NCBI GenBank assembly: GCA_947494545.1
Contig: CANLVH010000008.1
Location: 1-64,000, forward strand
Origin: an uncultured Mesonia sp.
GTDB taxonomy: Bacteria > Bacteroidota > Bacteroidia > Flavobacteriales > Flavobacteriaceae
DNA length: 64,000 nucleotides
Direction of reading: 5' to 3'
How positions within the stretch are numbered: the stretch's first letter is position 1; every line of letters starts with the position of its first letter. The notes below the pieces were generated by a model. That model had not been told where the DNA came from, did not search any database, and saw only the letters and a list, made by a program, of their open reading frames with translations. The position numbers and the translations under genes are program-made. Below are positions 8,492 to 17,414 of the stretch, in pieces.

Positions 8492-8494
8492 GAT

Positions 8495-8989
8495 TTAGCG
8501 CTTTCCCAACTCAATTACTTCCAGGTTTTTAATATTTTCTCCTTCAATTTCAAAACGAAGCATGGTTCTTACTTGATGAAAACCTTGCTTGCCGCAAGCA
8601 CCCGGGTTCATATGCAGTAAACCTAACTTTTTATCGTGCATCACTTTTAAAATATGTGAGTGGCCGCAAATAAATAGTTTTGGCGGATTTTCTTTTATCT
8701 TTTCTCTAATAGCAGGCGAGTACTTTCCGGGATAACCGCCAATATGCGTGATCCATACATCTACTTCATCACACATAAATCTATTGTTTAACGGGAATTC
8801 TTTTCGTACTTCGTGGTCGTCAATATTTCCGTAAACGGCGCGCAAAGGTTTTATCTTTTTAAGCGCATCGGTAACTTTTGTATTTCCAATATCTCCCGCA
8901 TGCCAAATTTCATCCGCTTGACGGGCATAAGATAAAATCCTGTTGTCTAAATAACTATGGGTGTCGCTTAAAAGCAATATTTTTTTCAA
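8495..8989 (-). CDS. YfcE/MJ0936-type metallophosphoesterase
   Basis: A cytoplasmic phosphodiesterase with a two-metal centre. All metal-binding blocks are present: LSDTH, HAGDIGN, YGNID, THIGG and CGHSH, with MNPGA after them. I chose the TTG start (8987-8989), giving 165 residues, the normal size of this family, beginning LKKILLLSDTH. The longer frame to 9058 would add 23 residues without family character and overlap the truA promoter. It diverges from truA. The physiological substrate is unknown; relatives cleave simple phosphodiesters. Confidence 0.88.
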   Translation of the reverse strand: MKKILLLSDTHSYLDNRILSYARQADEIWHAGDIGNTKVTDALKKIKPLRAVYGNIDDHEVRKEFPLNNRFMCDEVDVWITHIGGYPGKYSPAIREKIKENPPKLFICGHSHILKVMHDKKLGLLHMNPGACGKQGFHQVRTMLRFEIEGENIKNLEVIELGKR

Positions 8990-9042
8990 AACTATAAGGT
9001 TTGTGCAAGGGTTAATTAATTTCTTAAGCAAAAGGATTGCCG

Positions 9043-9050
9043 TATATTTG
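9043..9050 (+). promoter_or_regulatory. -7 box of truA
   Basis: TATATTTG, 24 bases before the TTG start of truA. No good -33 TTG was seen. Confidence 0.5.
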
Positions 9051-9074
9051 CACTTCAAAAATATAAAAATAGAT

Positions 9075-9818
9075 TTGAGATTTTTTATAAATCTGGCATA
9101 TAATGGTAGCGCATATCACGGGTGGCAAATACAACCCAATGCTACTAGTGTACAGCAAATTTTAGAAGATAAACTGCAAATTGCACTGCAAGAAACAATT
9201 AGCGTTGTTGGTGCCGGCCGTACAGATGCCGGAGTACACGCCAAACAACTTTATGCGCATTTTGATACAGAGCAAACTTTAAATTTGCAAGAATTTGCTT
9301 TTAAAGTAAATAAGCTTTTGCCAAAAGATATTGCAGTAAATGCCGTAGAAAAAGTGCCACCCAATGCGCACGCACGTTTTGATGCTAGTGCACGTACTTA
9401 TAAATATTTTATAAACACAGCAAAAAACCCGTTTACTACAGATTTTGCTTATTATAAAAAAAATGCATTAGATGTGGCTGCTATGAATCAAGCCGCAAAA
9501 ATTTTATTAGACTATAAAGATTTTAAATGCTTTTCAAAAAGCAGAACCGATGTAAAAACGTATAATTGCAGTATTCAATTTGCACAATGGGAAAAACACG
9601 GCACGCAACTGGTGTTTTGCATTAAAGCAGATCGTTTTTTACGTAATATGGTACGTGCCATTGTTGGCACACTTTTGCAAGTGGGAGAAAAAAAGTTAGC
9701 GCCCGCAGATATGCATAAAATAATTAAAAGCAGAGATAGGGGCAAAGCAGGAACTTCTGTGGCCGCAAAAGGCTTATTCTTGTGGGAAATAGAATACCCT
9801 AAAACAATTTTTAGCTAA
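9075..9818 (+). CDS. truA: tRNA pseudouridine(38-40) synthase TruA
   Basis: It converts uridines 38-40 in the tRNA anticodon stem-loop to pseudouridine. From the TTG start at 9075 the protein is 247 residues and begins with LRFFINLAYNGSAYHGWQ, the family's first strand. The catalytic Asp is D51 in GAGRTDAGVHA. Conserved RFLRNMVRAIVGTLLQVG appears near the C-terminus. The open frame extends upstream to 8961, but that part would include the promoter and overlap the divergent gene, so it is rejected. The exporter gene follows after 5 bases, so the two are co-transcribed. Confidence 0.95.
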   Translation: MRFFINLAYNGSAYHGWQIQPNATSVQQILEDKLQIALQETISVVGAGRTDAGVHAKQLYAHFDTEQTLNLQEFAFKVNKLLPKDIAVNAVEKVPPNAHARFDASARTYKYFINTAKNPFTTDFAYYKKNALDVAAMNQAAKILLDYKDFKCFSKSRTDVKTYNCSIQFAQWEKHGTQLVFCIKADRFLRNMVRAIVGTLLQVGEKKLAPADMHKIIKSRDRGKAGTSVAAKGLFLWEIEYPKTIFS

Positions 9819-9823
9819 GTTTT

Positions 9824-11596
9824 ATGGCAACAAAAACAGGAAATGCATTCGATTTTAAGCTTTTTAAGCAATTGTTGGCTTATACAAAGCCTTATCGGGT
9901 TACGTTTTATTTTGTTGGTTTTGCTGCTATTTTGCTTTCGGTTTTTGGAGTGGTTAGACCGTACTTAACCAAGCTTACTATAGACGAATCTATAGTGCCT
10001 AAAGACGGTGATGGCTTGCTGTTTTATATTTTATTAATGGTGGCGGCACTTACTTTAGAAGTCATCTTTCAGTTTTGTTTTATCTATTTTGCCAACTGGT
10101 TGGGGCAAGAGGTTATTCGTGATATTAGGGTAAACCTATTTGAACATATGATTAGGTTTAAAAAACAATATTACGATAATTCTGCAGTCGGCCGCTTGGT
10201 AACCCGCGCGGTAAGCGATATAGAAACAATTGCCAGTATTTTTAGCCAAGGCTTGTTTATGATTATAAGTGATTTGCTAAAAATGCTGGTGGTTATAGGC
10301 TTTATGTTTTTTCAAAGTTGGCGTTTAACGCTTTTGGTACTGGTAGTTTTACCTTTTATTTTATATGCAACGCGGGTTTTTCAGAAAAAGATGAAAATAG
10401 CTTTTGAAGATGTACGTACCCAAGTTTCTAATCTCAACTCTTTTGTGCAAGAACGCCTTACAGGAATGAAAATTGTACAAATCTTTGGTCGCGAAAAAAT
10501 AGAATACGATAATTTTAAAGAAATAAACAACAAACACAGAAAAGCTTGGGTAAGAACGGTTTGGTACAACTCTATATTTTTTCCTATTGCAGAAATGGCA
10601 ACCTCTATTACCATTGGTGTGGTAGTTTGGTTTGGCGGGTTACGTGTAATAGCGCAAGATAACCAAGCACTTACCTTGGGGGTAATTGTAATGTTTATTC
10701 AACTTATACAAATGTTGTTTAGACCGTTAAGACAAATTGCAGATAAGTTTAATACGCTACAAATGGGAATGGTAGCAGCCAATCGTGTTTTTGGTATTTT
10801 GCATACCAAATCTGCCATTGCAGATCAGGGTAAAATTGAAGCTAAAAATTTGGTGGGAGATATTGCTTTTAGAAATGTAAACTTTAGCTATATAGAAGGA
10901 GAAAGAATTTTAAAAGAAGTTTCTTTTTCGGTAAAAGCCGGAGAAACTATAGCTATTGTTGGGGCTACCGGAGCCGGAAAAAGCACAATCATCAATTTGC
11001 TAAGCAGGTTTTATGAAATAGACAGTGGCGAGATTTCTATAGATGGTGTAAACATAAAAGAATATACCCTAAAATCTTTACGGAACGAAATTGCCGTGGT
11101 TTTACAAGATGTGTTTTTATTTGCAGATACCATAAAAAGTAACATTAGCTTAAATAATCCTACTATTACAGAAAAAGAAGTAATTGCAGCGGCAAAAGAA
11201 ATTGGTGTAGATAAATTTATTGCTAGTTTGCCCAATGGCTATGACTATAATGTAAAAGAACGCGGCGTGATGCTTTCTTCGGGACAACGACAGCTTATAG
11301 CCTTTTTGCGGGCTTATGTGAGTAACCCAAGTATTTTAGTGCTAGACGAAGCTACTTCTTCTGTAGATAGTTATAGCGAACAACTTATACAAGAAGCCAC
11401 CGATAAAATTACCAAAGGTCGTACCTCTATTGTCATTGCACACCGTTTGGCAACCGTAAAAAAAGCCGATAGGATAATTGTTATGGATGCCGGAGAAATT
11501 GTAGAAATAGGCTCACACGACCAATTGCTCAACAAAAAAGAGGGTTATTATAAAAATCTGTACGAAGTGCAGTTTATGGAAGAAGAGGTTAATTAA
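9824..11596 (+). CDS. MsbA-like ABC exporter (fused membrane and ATPase domains)
   Basis: A half-transporter that dimerises in the inner membrane and exports lipids or drugs. Six membrane segments fall within residues 1-320. The ATPase domain follows: Walker A GATGAGKST near 385, signature SSGQRQ (a variant of LSGGQ), Walker B LVLDEATSS, and the H-loop IAHRLAT. The length of 590 residues is normal. The SSGQRQ variant is typical of the YheH/MsbA-like branch and does not imply inactivity. It is 5 bases behind truA. Substrate cannot be told from sequence. Confidence 0.92.
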   Translation: MATKTGNAFDFKLFKQLLAYTKPYRVTFYFVGFAAILLSVFGVVRPYLTKLTIDESIVPKDGDGLLFYILLMVAALTLEVIFQFCFIYFANWLGQEVIRDIRVNLFEHMIRFKKQYYDNSAVGRLVTRAVSDIETIASIFSQGLFMIISDLLKMLVVIGFMFFQSWRLTLLVLVVLPFILYATRVFQKKMKIAFEDVRTQVSNLNSFVQERLTGMKIVQIFGREKIEYDNFKEINNKHRKAWVRTVWYNSIFFPIAEMATSITIGVVVWFGGLRVIAQDNQALTLGVIVMFIQLIQMLFRPLRQIADKFNTLQMGMVAANRVFGILHTKSAIADQGKIEAKNLVGDIAFRNVNFSYIEGERILKEVSFSVKAGETIAIVGATGAGKSTIINLLSRFYEIDSGEISIDGVNIKEYTLKSLRNEIAVVLQDVFLFADTIKSNISLNNPTITEKEVIAAAKEIGVDKFIASLPNGYDYNVKERGVMLSSGQRQLIAFLRAYVSNPSILVLDEATSSVDSYSEQLIQEATDKITKGRTSIVIAHRLATVKKADRIIVMDAGEIVEIGSHDQLLNKKEGYYKNLYEVQFMEEEVN

Positions 11597-11623
11597 GAGA
11601 GACGTCAGAATGTTTTTCTGAAT

Positions 11624-12148
11624 TTAAAACGTACGTATTTTTTTGATAAAATCATTTAATTGTTTATGTCTGCACCAAGCTGTCCTGGCAAAATTAATGG
11701 TATGCACTTTTTTTCCTTTATTTTTGACGCTTAAAACCTCTTGTTTTCCAAAAAGAGGATCTTCCGTAAAGCTAATTAAGAAAGTAATATTTTTATAGGC
11801 ATAGCTTTTTTCTTTTATCTGGTTATTGATGAGGTTTACAGACTTTATATTTAGTATTTTTTCATCATCATTAAATTCTACATAGTAAACCTCTCCGTAT
11901 TTATATTTTTTCCAAGTTCTAAAAACTAAAAAACCAATTATTATAACTGCAAATAAAACGCTAAAAATATATGGGTTGTCAAAAAATAATTTAAAAGCAC
12001 TGTTTAAGCGAGAGCCATATTTTTGGGAAATGGCTAGCGGAAAAATCACCCAACTGCCTATAAATAATACTATTGCTAAAACACTATATTTAATAATAAG
12101 CGTAAAATAGTTTATCTGAAAAGTAGGTTTTTCTATTTCGAAATGCAT
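11624..12148 (-). CDS. Small membrane protein, unknown function
   Basis: Not recognised. The protein has 174 residues, with two hydrophobic segments (about 17-38 and 57-76) and a soluble C-terminal part of about 95 residues rich in beta-strand-like pattern (VYYVEFNDDEK, ILNIKSVNLI, HTINFARTAWCR). That layout resembles bacterial membrane-anchored PH-like (YcxB-type) proteins, but this is only a shape argument. It follows cdaA by about 33 bases on the same strand and may be the last gene of the folP-cdaA operon. It converges with the ABC exporter gene. Confidence 0.7.
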   Translation of the reverse strand: MHFEIEKPTFQINYFTLIIKYSVLAIVLFIGSWVIFPLAISQKYGSRLNSAFKLFFDNPYIFSVLFAVIIIGFLVFRTWKKYKYGEVYYVEFNDDEKILNIKSVNLINNQIKEKSYAYKNITFLISFTEDPLFGKQEVLSVKNKGKKVHTINFARTAWCRHKQLNDFIKKIRTF

Positions 12149-12181
12149 ACTGGGCTTAATTTATTCCCAACCTAAAAAAGC

Positions 12182-12967
12182 TTAGCTTAAATCGTTTTCT
12201 AATTTTCTTTCCAGATCTTTAAAGTCGTCATAAATTTCAAAACTCCCGTCTTTAATATAATTGGTTTGCCCGGATTCTTCGCTAACTACTAAGGCTACCG
12301 CATCTGTTTTCTCGCTAATGCCTACGGCAGCTCTGTGGCGCAAGCCAAAGCGTAACGGGATGCTTCTATCGTTGCTTACGGGCAAAATAGTTCGGGTTGC
12401 GGTAATTTTATTGTCTTCTATAATCATTGCGCCATCGTGCAACGTACTATTTTTGTAAAAAATAGATTCAATAATAGGCTGGTTAACTTCTATATTCATT
12501 TTGTCTCCAGAAGATTTTACAAAATCTAAACTGGTGCTTCTTTTAATAACAATGAGCGCTCCGGTGTTGGTCTTGCCCATATTTTCGCAGGCTTTTAAAA
12601 TGGCTTTAATATCTGTAGAAACTTCGCTTACATCGTCTCGCATAAATTTTAATTGACGCAAAAAGTTACGTTTTGTGCCAAAATTAGTCGAACCTACCAT
12701 AAGCAAAAACTTTCTTATTTCTTGCTGAAAAACAACAATTAGTGCAAACATTCCCACCCCAATAAACTCGCCAAAAACGCTGCTAAGCATTTCCATTTGA
12801 AGCAATTGCGTTAGCTTCCAAACCAAATAAATAATTACAATACCAATAAAAATATTAATAGCCGCGCTGCCTTTTACCAGTTTATAAATGTAGTAAAGGA
12901 AGACGGCCACCAGAACGATATCTAGGATATCGAGTATTCTAAAATCTAAAAAATTAAAACTTTCCAA
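12182..12967 (-). CDS. cdaA: Diadenylate cyclase CdaA (c-di-AMP synthase)
   Basis: It makes the second messenger cyclic di-AMP from two ATP at the inner membrane. Three hydrophobic segments lie in residues 12-88. The DisA_N catalytic domain covers about 100-235, with DGA at 178-180 (in LHDGAMII) and RHRAA at 210-214, the two signature motifs. The 261-residue length is standard. It follows folP by 30 bases, so it is probably translated from the same mRNA, linking folate and c-di-AMP genes; in Firmicutes the partner is usually glmM instead. Confidence 0.95.
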   Translation of the reverse strand: MESFNFLDFRILDILDIVLVAVFLYYIYKLVKGSAAINIFIGIVIIYLVWKLTQLLQMEMLSSVFGEFIGVGMFALIVVFQQEIRKFLLMVGSTNFGTKRNFLRQLKFMRDDVSEVSTDIKAILKACENMGKTNTGALIVIKRSTSLDFVKSSGDKMNIEVNQPIIESIFYKNSTLHDGAMIIEDNKITATRTILPVSNDRSIPLRFGLRHRAAVGISEKTDAVALVVSEESGQTNYIKDGSFEIYDDFKDLERKLENDLS

Positions 12968-12997
12968 ATTATAAGCTTTTTGGTAAATGTATAAAAT

Positions 12998-13822
12998 TTA
13001 CCGGTTAAATTCCGTAAACAGTTGCACACATTCTTTTGCTTCTTTTACATCGTGTACGCGCAAAATAGAAGCGCCGCCCAATAGCGCCAAAGTATTTACA
13101 ACGCTAGTGCCGTTTAAGGCATCTTCCGGTTTGTTGCCCAAGGTTTTGTAAATCATAGATTTTCTGGAGAGACCGGCTAAGATTGGAATTTCCAGATTTT
13201 TTAATAAGGGCATTTTTCGCAAAAGTTCAAAATTTTGTTCTCTTGTTTTCGCAAACCCAAAGCCGGGATCTATTACTATATCATTAATTCCGGCTTTTCT
13301 AGCTTGCGCAATTTTTTCCGTAAAGTAAAAAATAATTTCCTGCAGTAAATCTTTGTATTCTGTGTTGTTTTGCATTGTTTTTGGCGTACCGCGCATATGC
13401 ATCATAATATAAGGAACTTGTAATTTGCCCACAACTTGCATCATTTTTGGGTCTAGACTACCGGCAGAAATATCATTTACCAAGCAAGCTCCGGTTGTTA
13501 CTGCTTCTTGTGCAACTTCACTTCTAAAAGTATCTACAGAGAGTAAAATTTCCGGAAATTCTTTTTTAAGAAGGCTTATAATAGGAAGCAAGCGGTTTAA
13601 CTCTTCCTTTACGGAAACATCTGCGGCTTGCGGTCTAGAGCTATAGGCACCAACATCTATAAAATCTGCACCTTCTTGCAACATTTTTGTGGTATGCTGT
13701 ATAATTTGTTTTTGGTTTTTATGTTTTCCGCCATCGTAAAAAGAATCTGGGGTAAGATTTAAAATACCCATAATTTTGGGCGTTTTTAAATTAACTAAAT
13801 TTCCCTCGCAATTGATTGCCAT
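12998..13822 (-). CDS. folP: Dihydropteroate synthase
   Basis: It joins p-aminobenzoate to the pterin pyrophosphate in folate synthesis and is the sulfonamide target. Conserved blocks are GILNLTPDSFYDGG near the N-terminus, DVGAYSSRP, VNDISAGS, MHMRGTPKTMQ and DPGFGFAKT, followed by GLSRKSMIY. The length of 274 residues is normal. It diverges from the DUF1599 gene with 64 bases between and leads an operon with cdaA. Confidence 0.96.
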   Translation of the reverse strand: MAINCEGNLVNLKTPKIMGILNLTPDSFYDGGKHKNQKQIIQHTTKMLQEGADFIDVGAYSSRPQAADVSVKEELNRLLPIISLLKKEFPEILLSVDTFRSEVAQEAVTTGACLVNDISAGSLDPKMMQVVGKLQVPYIMMHMRGTPKTMQNNTEYKDLLQEIIFYFTEKIAQARKAGINDIVIDPGFGFAKTREQNFELLRKMPLLKNLEIPILAGLSRKSMIYKTLGNKPEDALNGTSVVNTLALLGGASILRVHDVKEAKECVQLFTEFNR

Positions 13823-13886
13823 AAAGATTAAGTTTAAATTTAAATTTTTTATATTTCCCGAAATTTACGCAAAATACAGAGTTTTC

Positions 13887-14432
13887 ATGCAAAAAACATC
13901 TACGCAATACGATGCGGTTATAAAAAAATGCCGGGATTTATTCGAAAAAAAGATGCGCGATTACGGCAGCGCGTGGCGAATACTGCGCTTATCGTCTTTA
14001 ACCGATCAAATTTTCATAAAAGCACAACGCATCCGCAAATTGCAGGAAACCCAAACAAGAAAAGTAGAAGAAGACGAAATTTCTGAATTTATTGGTATAA
14101 TTAATTATGCCATTATGGGCTTGATACAACTGGAAAAAGGTATTGCGCAACAACCGGACTTGTCTTTAGAAGAAGCTTTGCAGTTTTATGACCAAAACAT
14201 AGAAGAAACCAAAAACCTTATGCTTAATAAAAATCACGACTACGGCGAAGCTTGGCGAGATATGCGGGTAAGCAGTCTAACCGATCTGATTTTGCAAAAA
14301 TTATTACGCGTAAAACAAATTGAAAATAACCAAGGAAAAACGTTGGTGAGCGAAGGTATTGCAGCTAATTATCAAGATATGATAAACTATGCCGTTTTTG
14401 CCCTCATCTTACAAAAATTTGACACTTATTAA
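13887..14432 (+). CDS. DUF1599 protein with two copies of the domain
   Basis: A 181-residue protein of a family also called nucleotide modification associated domain 1. Its biochemical role in Bacteroidota is not established. The sequence is an internal duplication: DYGSAWRILRLSSLTDQIFIKAQRIRKLQE in the first half matches DYGEAWRDMRVSSLTDLILQKLLRVKQIEN in the second. The start is MQKTSTQYD at 13887; the frame stays open to 13776 but that part overlaps folP. BT_3928 follows after 12 bases, and this order is common in flavobacteria. Confidence 0.88.
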   Translation: MQKTSTQYDAVIKKCRDLFEKKMRDYGSAWRILRLSSLTDQIFIKAQRIRKLQETQTRKVEEDEISEFIGIINYAIMGLIQLEKGIAQQPDLSLEEALQFYDQNIEETKNLMLNKNHDYGEAWRDMRVSSLTDLILQKLLRVKQIENNQGKTLVSEGIAANYQDMINYAVFALILQKFDTY

Positions 14433-14444
14433 AACTTTTTATTT

Positions 14445-15410
14445 ATGAAACTACTTGTTGGCTTTGCAAGAATTTTTGTTGGCTTACTTTTTATTTTAAG
14501 CGGCTTTGTTAAACTTAACGATCCGGTTGGGTTTTCGTATAAACTGCAAGAATATTTTGGCGAGGGCGTTTTAAATTTAGAATTTCTACAGCCTTTTGCT
14601 TTAGGTATCGCAGTTTGTTTAGTGATTTTTGAATTGTTGCTGGGGGTAATGCTACTCTTGGGCTATGCCAAAAAATTTACTATGTGGAGTTTGTTGTTAA
14701 TGATTATCTTCTTTACATTTTTAACCTTCTATTCTGCATATTTTAATAAAGTAACAGATTGTGGTTGTTTTGGAGATGCAATTCCGTTAACGCCTTGGGA
14801 GTCGTTTACCAAAGATGTTATTCTGCTGGTATTGATTCTTATCTTATTCGTAAAACAAAAATATATTGTGCCGCTTTTTAATCCGGCGTCGCATAAATGG
14901 ATTGTTTTTGTGGTGTTTATAGCTTGTTTGGCTTTCGCTTATTATGTTCTAATGCACTTGCCACTTATAGATTTTAGGGCGTATAAAGAAGGTGTAAATA
15001 TAGAAGAAGGTATGCAACCAAGAGATGGTGAACTTATACCGCCAATTCACGATTTTGCTTTTTACGGCGATGAAGGAGATGCAACCAACATTATTTTAAA
15101 CGAAGATAAAGTATTGGTAATTGTGGCCTATAATTTAACCAAATCTGAAAAAGAAGGTTGGAAAAAAATAGAGCCGGTTATAAGAGAAGCAAATAAAAAA
15201 GGCTATAAAGTAATTGGTTTTTCGGCTTCCGGTCCAGACGATATTCGTAATTTAAAAGAAAAATACGGCTACGATTTTAATTTTTATTTTACAGACGAGA
15301 CTGCTATTAAAACTGTTATACGTTCTAATCCCGGCCTTATGACCTTAGAAAAAGGAACGATTAAACAAAAACTGCATTGGAACGACGCGAGCAAAATCAA
15401 TTTAAAATAG
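14445..15410 (+). CDS. BT_3928 family membrane protein (DoxX-like plus redox-like domain)
   Basis: A 321-residue protein. Residues about 1-165 hold five hydrophobic segments of the DoxX/MauE type, with GFVKLNDPVGFSYKLQEYF near 21-39 and TDCGCFGD near 104-111. After about residue 200 comes a soluble thioredoxin-like part (VLVIVAYNLTKSEKEGW, YKVIGFSAS) without a CxxC. The family is widespread in Bacteroidota. A role in periplasmic redox or electron transfer is inferred from the fold only. It sits in the tpiA-prmA gene string. Confidence 0.85.
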   Translation: MKLLVGFARIFVGLLFILSGFVKLNDPVGFSYKLQEYFGEGVLNLEFLQPFALGIAVCLVIFELLLGVMLLLGYAKKFTMWSLLLMIIFFTFLTFYSAYFNKVTDCGCFGDAIPLTPWESFTKDVILLVLILILFVKQKYIVPLFNPASHKWIVFVVFIACLAFAYYVLMHLPLIDFRAYKEGVNIEEGMQPRDGELIPPIHDFAFYGDEGDATNIILNEDKVLVIVAYNLTKSEKEGWKKIEPVIREANKKGYKVIGFSASGPDDIRNLKEKYGYDFNFYFTDETAIKTVIRSNPGLMTLEKGTIKQKLHWNDASKINLK

Positions 15411-15416
15411 CGCGGT

Positions 15417-16493
15417 TTGCTTCAGTATATTATAAAAAAGATAGGCTATGCATTTCTTACTTTATTAGGGGTAATTAGCGTTATTTTTTTACTCTTTAAT
15501 ATTTTGCCGGGAGATCCCGCGCAAATGATGCTGGGGCAAAACGAAACCGAAGAACAATTACAAGCCGTACGTGCCAAATATGGCTTTGATAAATCTTTGG
15601 GCACGCAGTATTTATATTACGTAAACGATTTATCGCCTGTTTCTGTACATTCTAATCAAAACAATGCTTATACTTATTTAGAAGAAGATAAGTACCAAAT
15701 TTGGGCAAGTGTAGATTTAGGTAGTTTTAGCTTAGCTTTAAAAACGCCATATTTGCGCGAATCTTTTCAGAAAAACGGCAAAAAAGTCTCGGCTGTAATT
15801 GCAGAAACTTTGCCCAACACTTTTGTTCTGGCGGTTTCTGCCATTGTTATTGCCTTAAGCATAGGCATATTTTTTGGGATAATTTCTGCTTTGCAAAAAG
15901 ATTCCGTTTGGGATAAAGCCATTCAGGTATTAAGTACTTTAGGAATGAGTGTTCCTTCGTTTTTTAGCGCCATTTTATTTGCTTGGTTATTTGGCTACGT
16001 TCTGCACAATTTCACCAATCTAAATATGACCGGAAGTTTATATGAGTTAGACGATTTTGGCGAAGAAAATACCCTACAACTCAAAAACCTTATCTTGCCG
16101 GCCATTGTTTTGGGTATTAGACCTTTGGCTGTAGTTATACAACTTATGCGCAACGCGCTTTTAGAAGTTTTACAACAAGATTATATTAGAACGGCACGAG
16201 CAAAAGGACTTTCTACCAAACGCATTATTTTAAAACACGCGCTCAAAAACGCTTTAAATCCGGTGGTTACCGCTATTTCTGGATGGTTTGCTTCTATGCT
16301 TGCAGGAGCGGTTTTTGTAGAATATATTTTCGGGTGGAATGGTTTGGGCAAAGAAATTGTAGATGCCTTAAACACTTTAGATTTACCGGTAATTATGGGC
16401 GCAGTTCTAATAATTGCGCTAATGTTTATTATTATTAATATTTTTGTAGATATTGTATACGGTTGGTTAGATCCTAAAATAACCCGCGCTTAA
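15417..16493 (+). CDS. ABC transporter permease, DppB/OppB type, without partners
   Basis: An inner-membrane permease subunit of the peptide/nickel importer family. It starts at a TTG six bases behind the previous stop. The first membrane segment (about 9-29) and ILPGDPAQMMLGQ are the usual N-terminus; the EAA loop DYIRTARAKGLSTKRIILKHAL is near residue 258. About six membrane segments are visible. The region around residues 60-115 is a longer periplasmic loop than in E. coli DppB. No second permease, ATPase or binding protein lies nearby, so its partners must be elsewhere. Confidence 0.85.
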   Translation: MLQYIIKKIGYAFLTLLGVISVIFLLFNILPGDPAQMMLGQNETEEQLQAVRAKYGFDKSLGTQYLYYVNDLSPVSVHSNQNNAYTYLEEDKYQIWASVDLGSFSLALKTPYLRESFQKNGKKVSAVIAETLPNTFVLAVSAIVIALSIGIFFGIISALQKDSVWDKAIQVLSTLGMSVPSFFSAILFAWLFGYVLHNFTNLNMTGSLYELDDFGEENTLQLKNLILPAIVLGIRPLAVVIQLMRNALLEVLQQDYIRTARAKGLSTKRIILKHALKNALNPVVTAISGWFASMLAGAVFVEYIFGWNGLGKEIVDALNTLDLPVIMGAVLIIALMFIIINIFVDIVYGWLDPKITRA

Positions 16494-16510
16494 TAGACTA
16501 AGATTTTAAA

Positions 16511-16526
16511 TTTCCGTGCACGGAAA
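16511..16526. promoter_or_regulatory. Perfect 16-base palindrome upstream of tpiA
   Basis: TTTCCGTGCACGGAAA reads the same on both strands. It lies 120 bases before tpiA and 17 bases behind the permease stop. It could be a dimeric repressor site or a small hairpin. The word CTTTACGGAA follows at 16565-16574. Confidence 0.45.
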
Positions 16527-16646
16527 AGATAAAAGCTTTTTAAAAATCCTAAGAAGTAAAATTTCTTTACGGAATAGATAAGGGCGAGAAAAATTAGAAA
16601 AAAGATCTACACAAAACAAAAATGTAAAACTTATAGTCAAAAAAAT

Positions 16647-17408
16647 ATGAGAAAGAAAATAGTTGCAGGAAACTGGAAAATGAATTGTGATTTAGGAGAA
16701 ATGCAAGAGCTTTTAACCGGCATAAAAAACCAATTAAAAAACATCCCGGACACGGTCTCGTTGATGGTAGCCCCGGCTTACACCAATTTATATGCGGCCT
16801 TCGAAACCTTAAAAGAAACGCCGGTAGAAGTAGTTGCCCAAAATATGCACCAAGAAAAAAACGGTGCTTTTACAGGAGAGATTTCGGCGGCAATGCTAAA
16901 GGGTATTGGAGTGCAAACGGTTATTTTAGGCCATAGCGAGCGCCGAAGCATTTTTAACGAAAACAACCAGCTTTTAAAAGAAAAAGTACAAACTGCTTTA
17001 GATAATAATATGCAAGTTATCTTTTGCATAGGAGAAGAATTAGAATCTCGGGAAGAAAACAAGCAGTTTAACGTGGTAAAACAACAATTAGAAGAAGCCT
17101 TGTTTACCTTACCAGAAAAAGCTTGGCAAAATATTATTTTAGCCTATGAACCGGTTTGGGCAATTGGTACCGGCAAAACTGCAAGCCCGGAACAAGCGCA
17201 AGAAATGCATGCTTTTATAAGAGAGCAAATAGCAGAAAAATATAATTCAGAAATCGCAGACGCTGTTTCCATTTTATACGGCGGCAGCGTAAAACCGGCT
17301 AATGCAAAAGAAATTTTTTCGCAAACAGACGTAGATGGCGGTCTTGTTGGTGGCGCGGCGCTTAAGGCAGATAGTTTTGTAGAAATTGCTTTAGCTTTTC
17401 AAAATTAA
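16647..17408 (+). CDS. tpiA: Triosephosphate isomerase
   Basis: It interconverts dihydroxyacetone phosphate and glyceraldehyde 3-phosphate in glycolysis. The N-terminus RKKIVAGNWKMN contains the catalytic Lys; the catalytic His is in LGHSERR and the catalytic Glu in AYEPVWAIGTG. The phosphate-gripping YGGSVKPAN and GGLVGGAAL close the barrel. The 253-residue length is normal. prmA follows after 6 bases in the same operon. Confidence 0.98.
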   Translation: MRKKIVAGNWKMNCDLGEMQELLTGIKNQLKNIPDTVSLMVAPAYTNLYAAFETLKETPVEVVAQNMHQEKNGAFTGEISAAMLKGIGVQTVILGHSERRSIFNENNQLLKEKVQTALDNNMQVIFCIGEELESREENKQFNVVKQQLEEALFTLPEKAWQNIILAYEPVWAIGTGKTASPEQAQEMHAFIREQIAEKYNSEIADAVSILYGGSVKPANAKEIFSQTDVDGGLVGGAALKADSFVEIALAFQN

Positions 17409-17414
17409 ATAGGT

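Larger units (their letters stand above)
8171..8494. other. Intergenic block of stacked repeats
   Basis: No gene is seen in these 324 bases. In order they hold a terminator (8201-8230), a copy of a dispersed element with ATTTGGGCAAAT and CGGGCTATCCGCTATA (8234-8278), a 157-base element with imperfect 25-base inverted ends (8285-8441), and a hairpin made from TTCCGCGAAAGCG (8443-8491). Confidence 0.75.

Noticed and set aside
8200..8500. CRISPR array or integron attachment site
   Set aside because: The repeats here are inverted pairs and single copies, without regular spacing of identical direct repeats and spacers, and no cas or integrase gene is nearby.
9824..11596. Inactive ABC ATPase because of the SSGQRQ signature
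   Set aside because: This variant is common in working members of the subfamily, and Walker A, Walker B and H-loop are intact.
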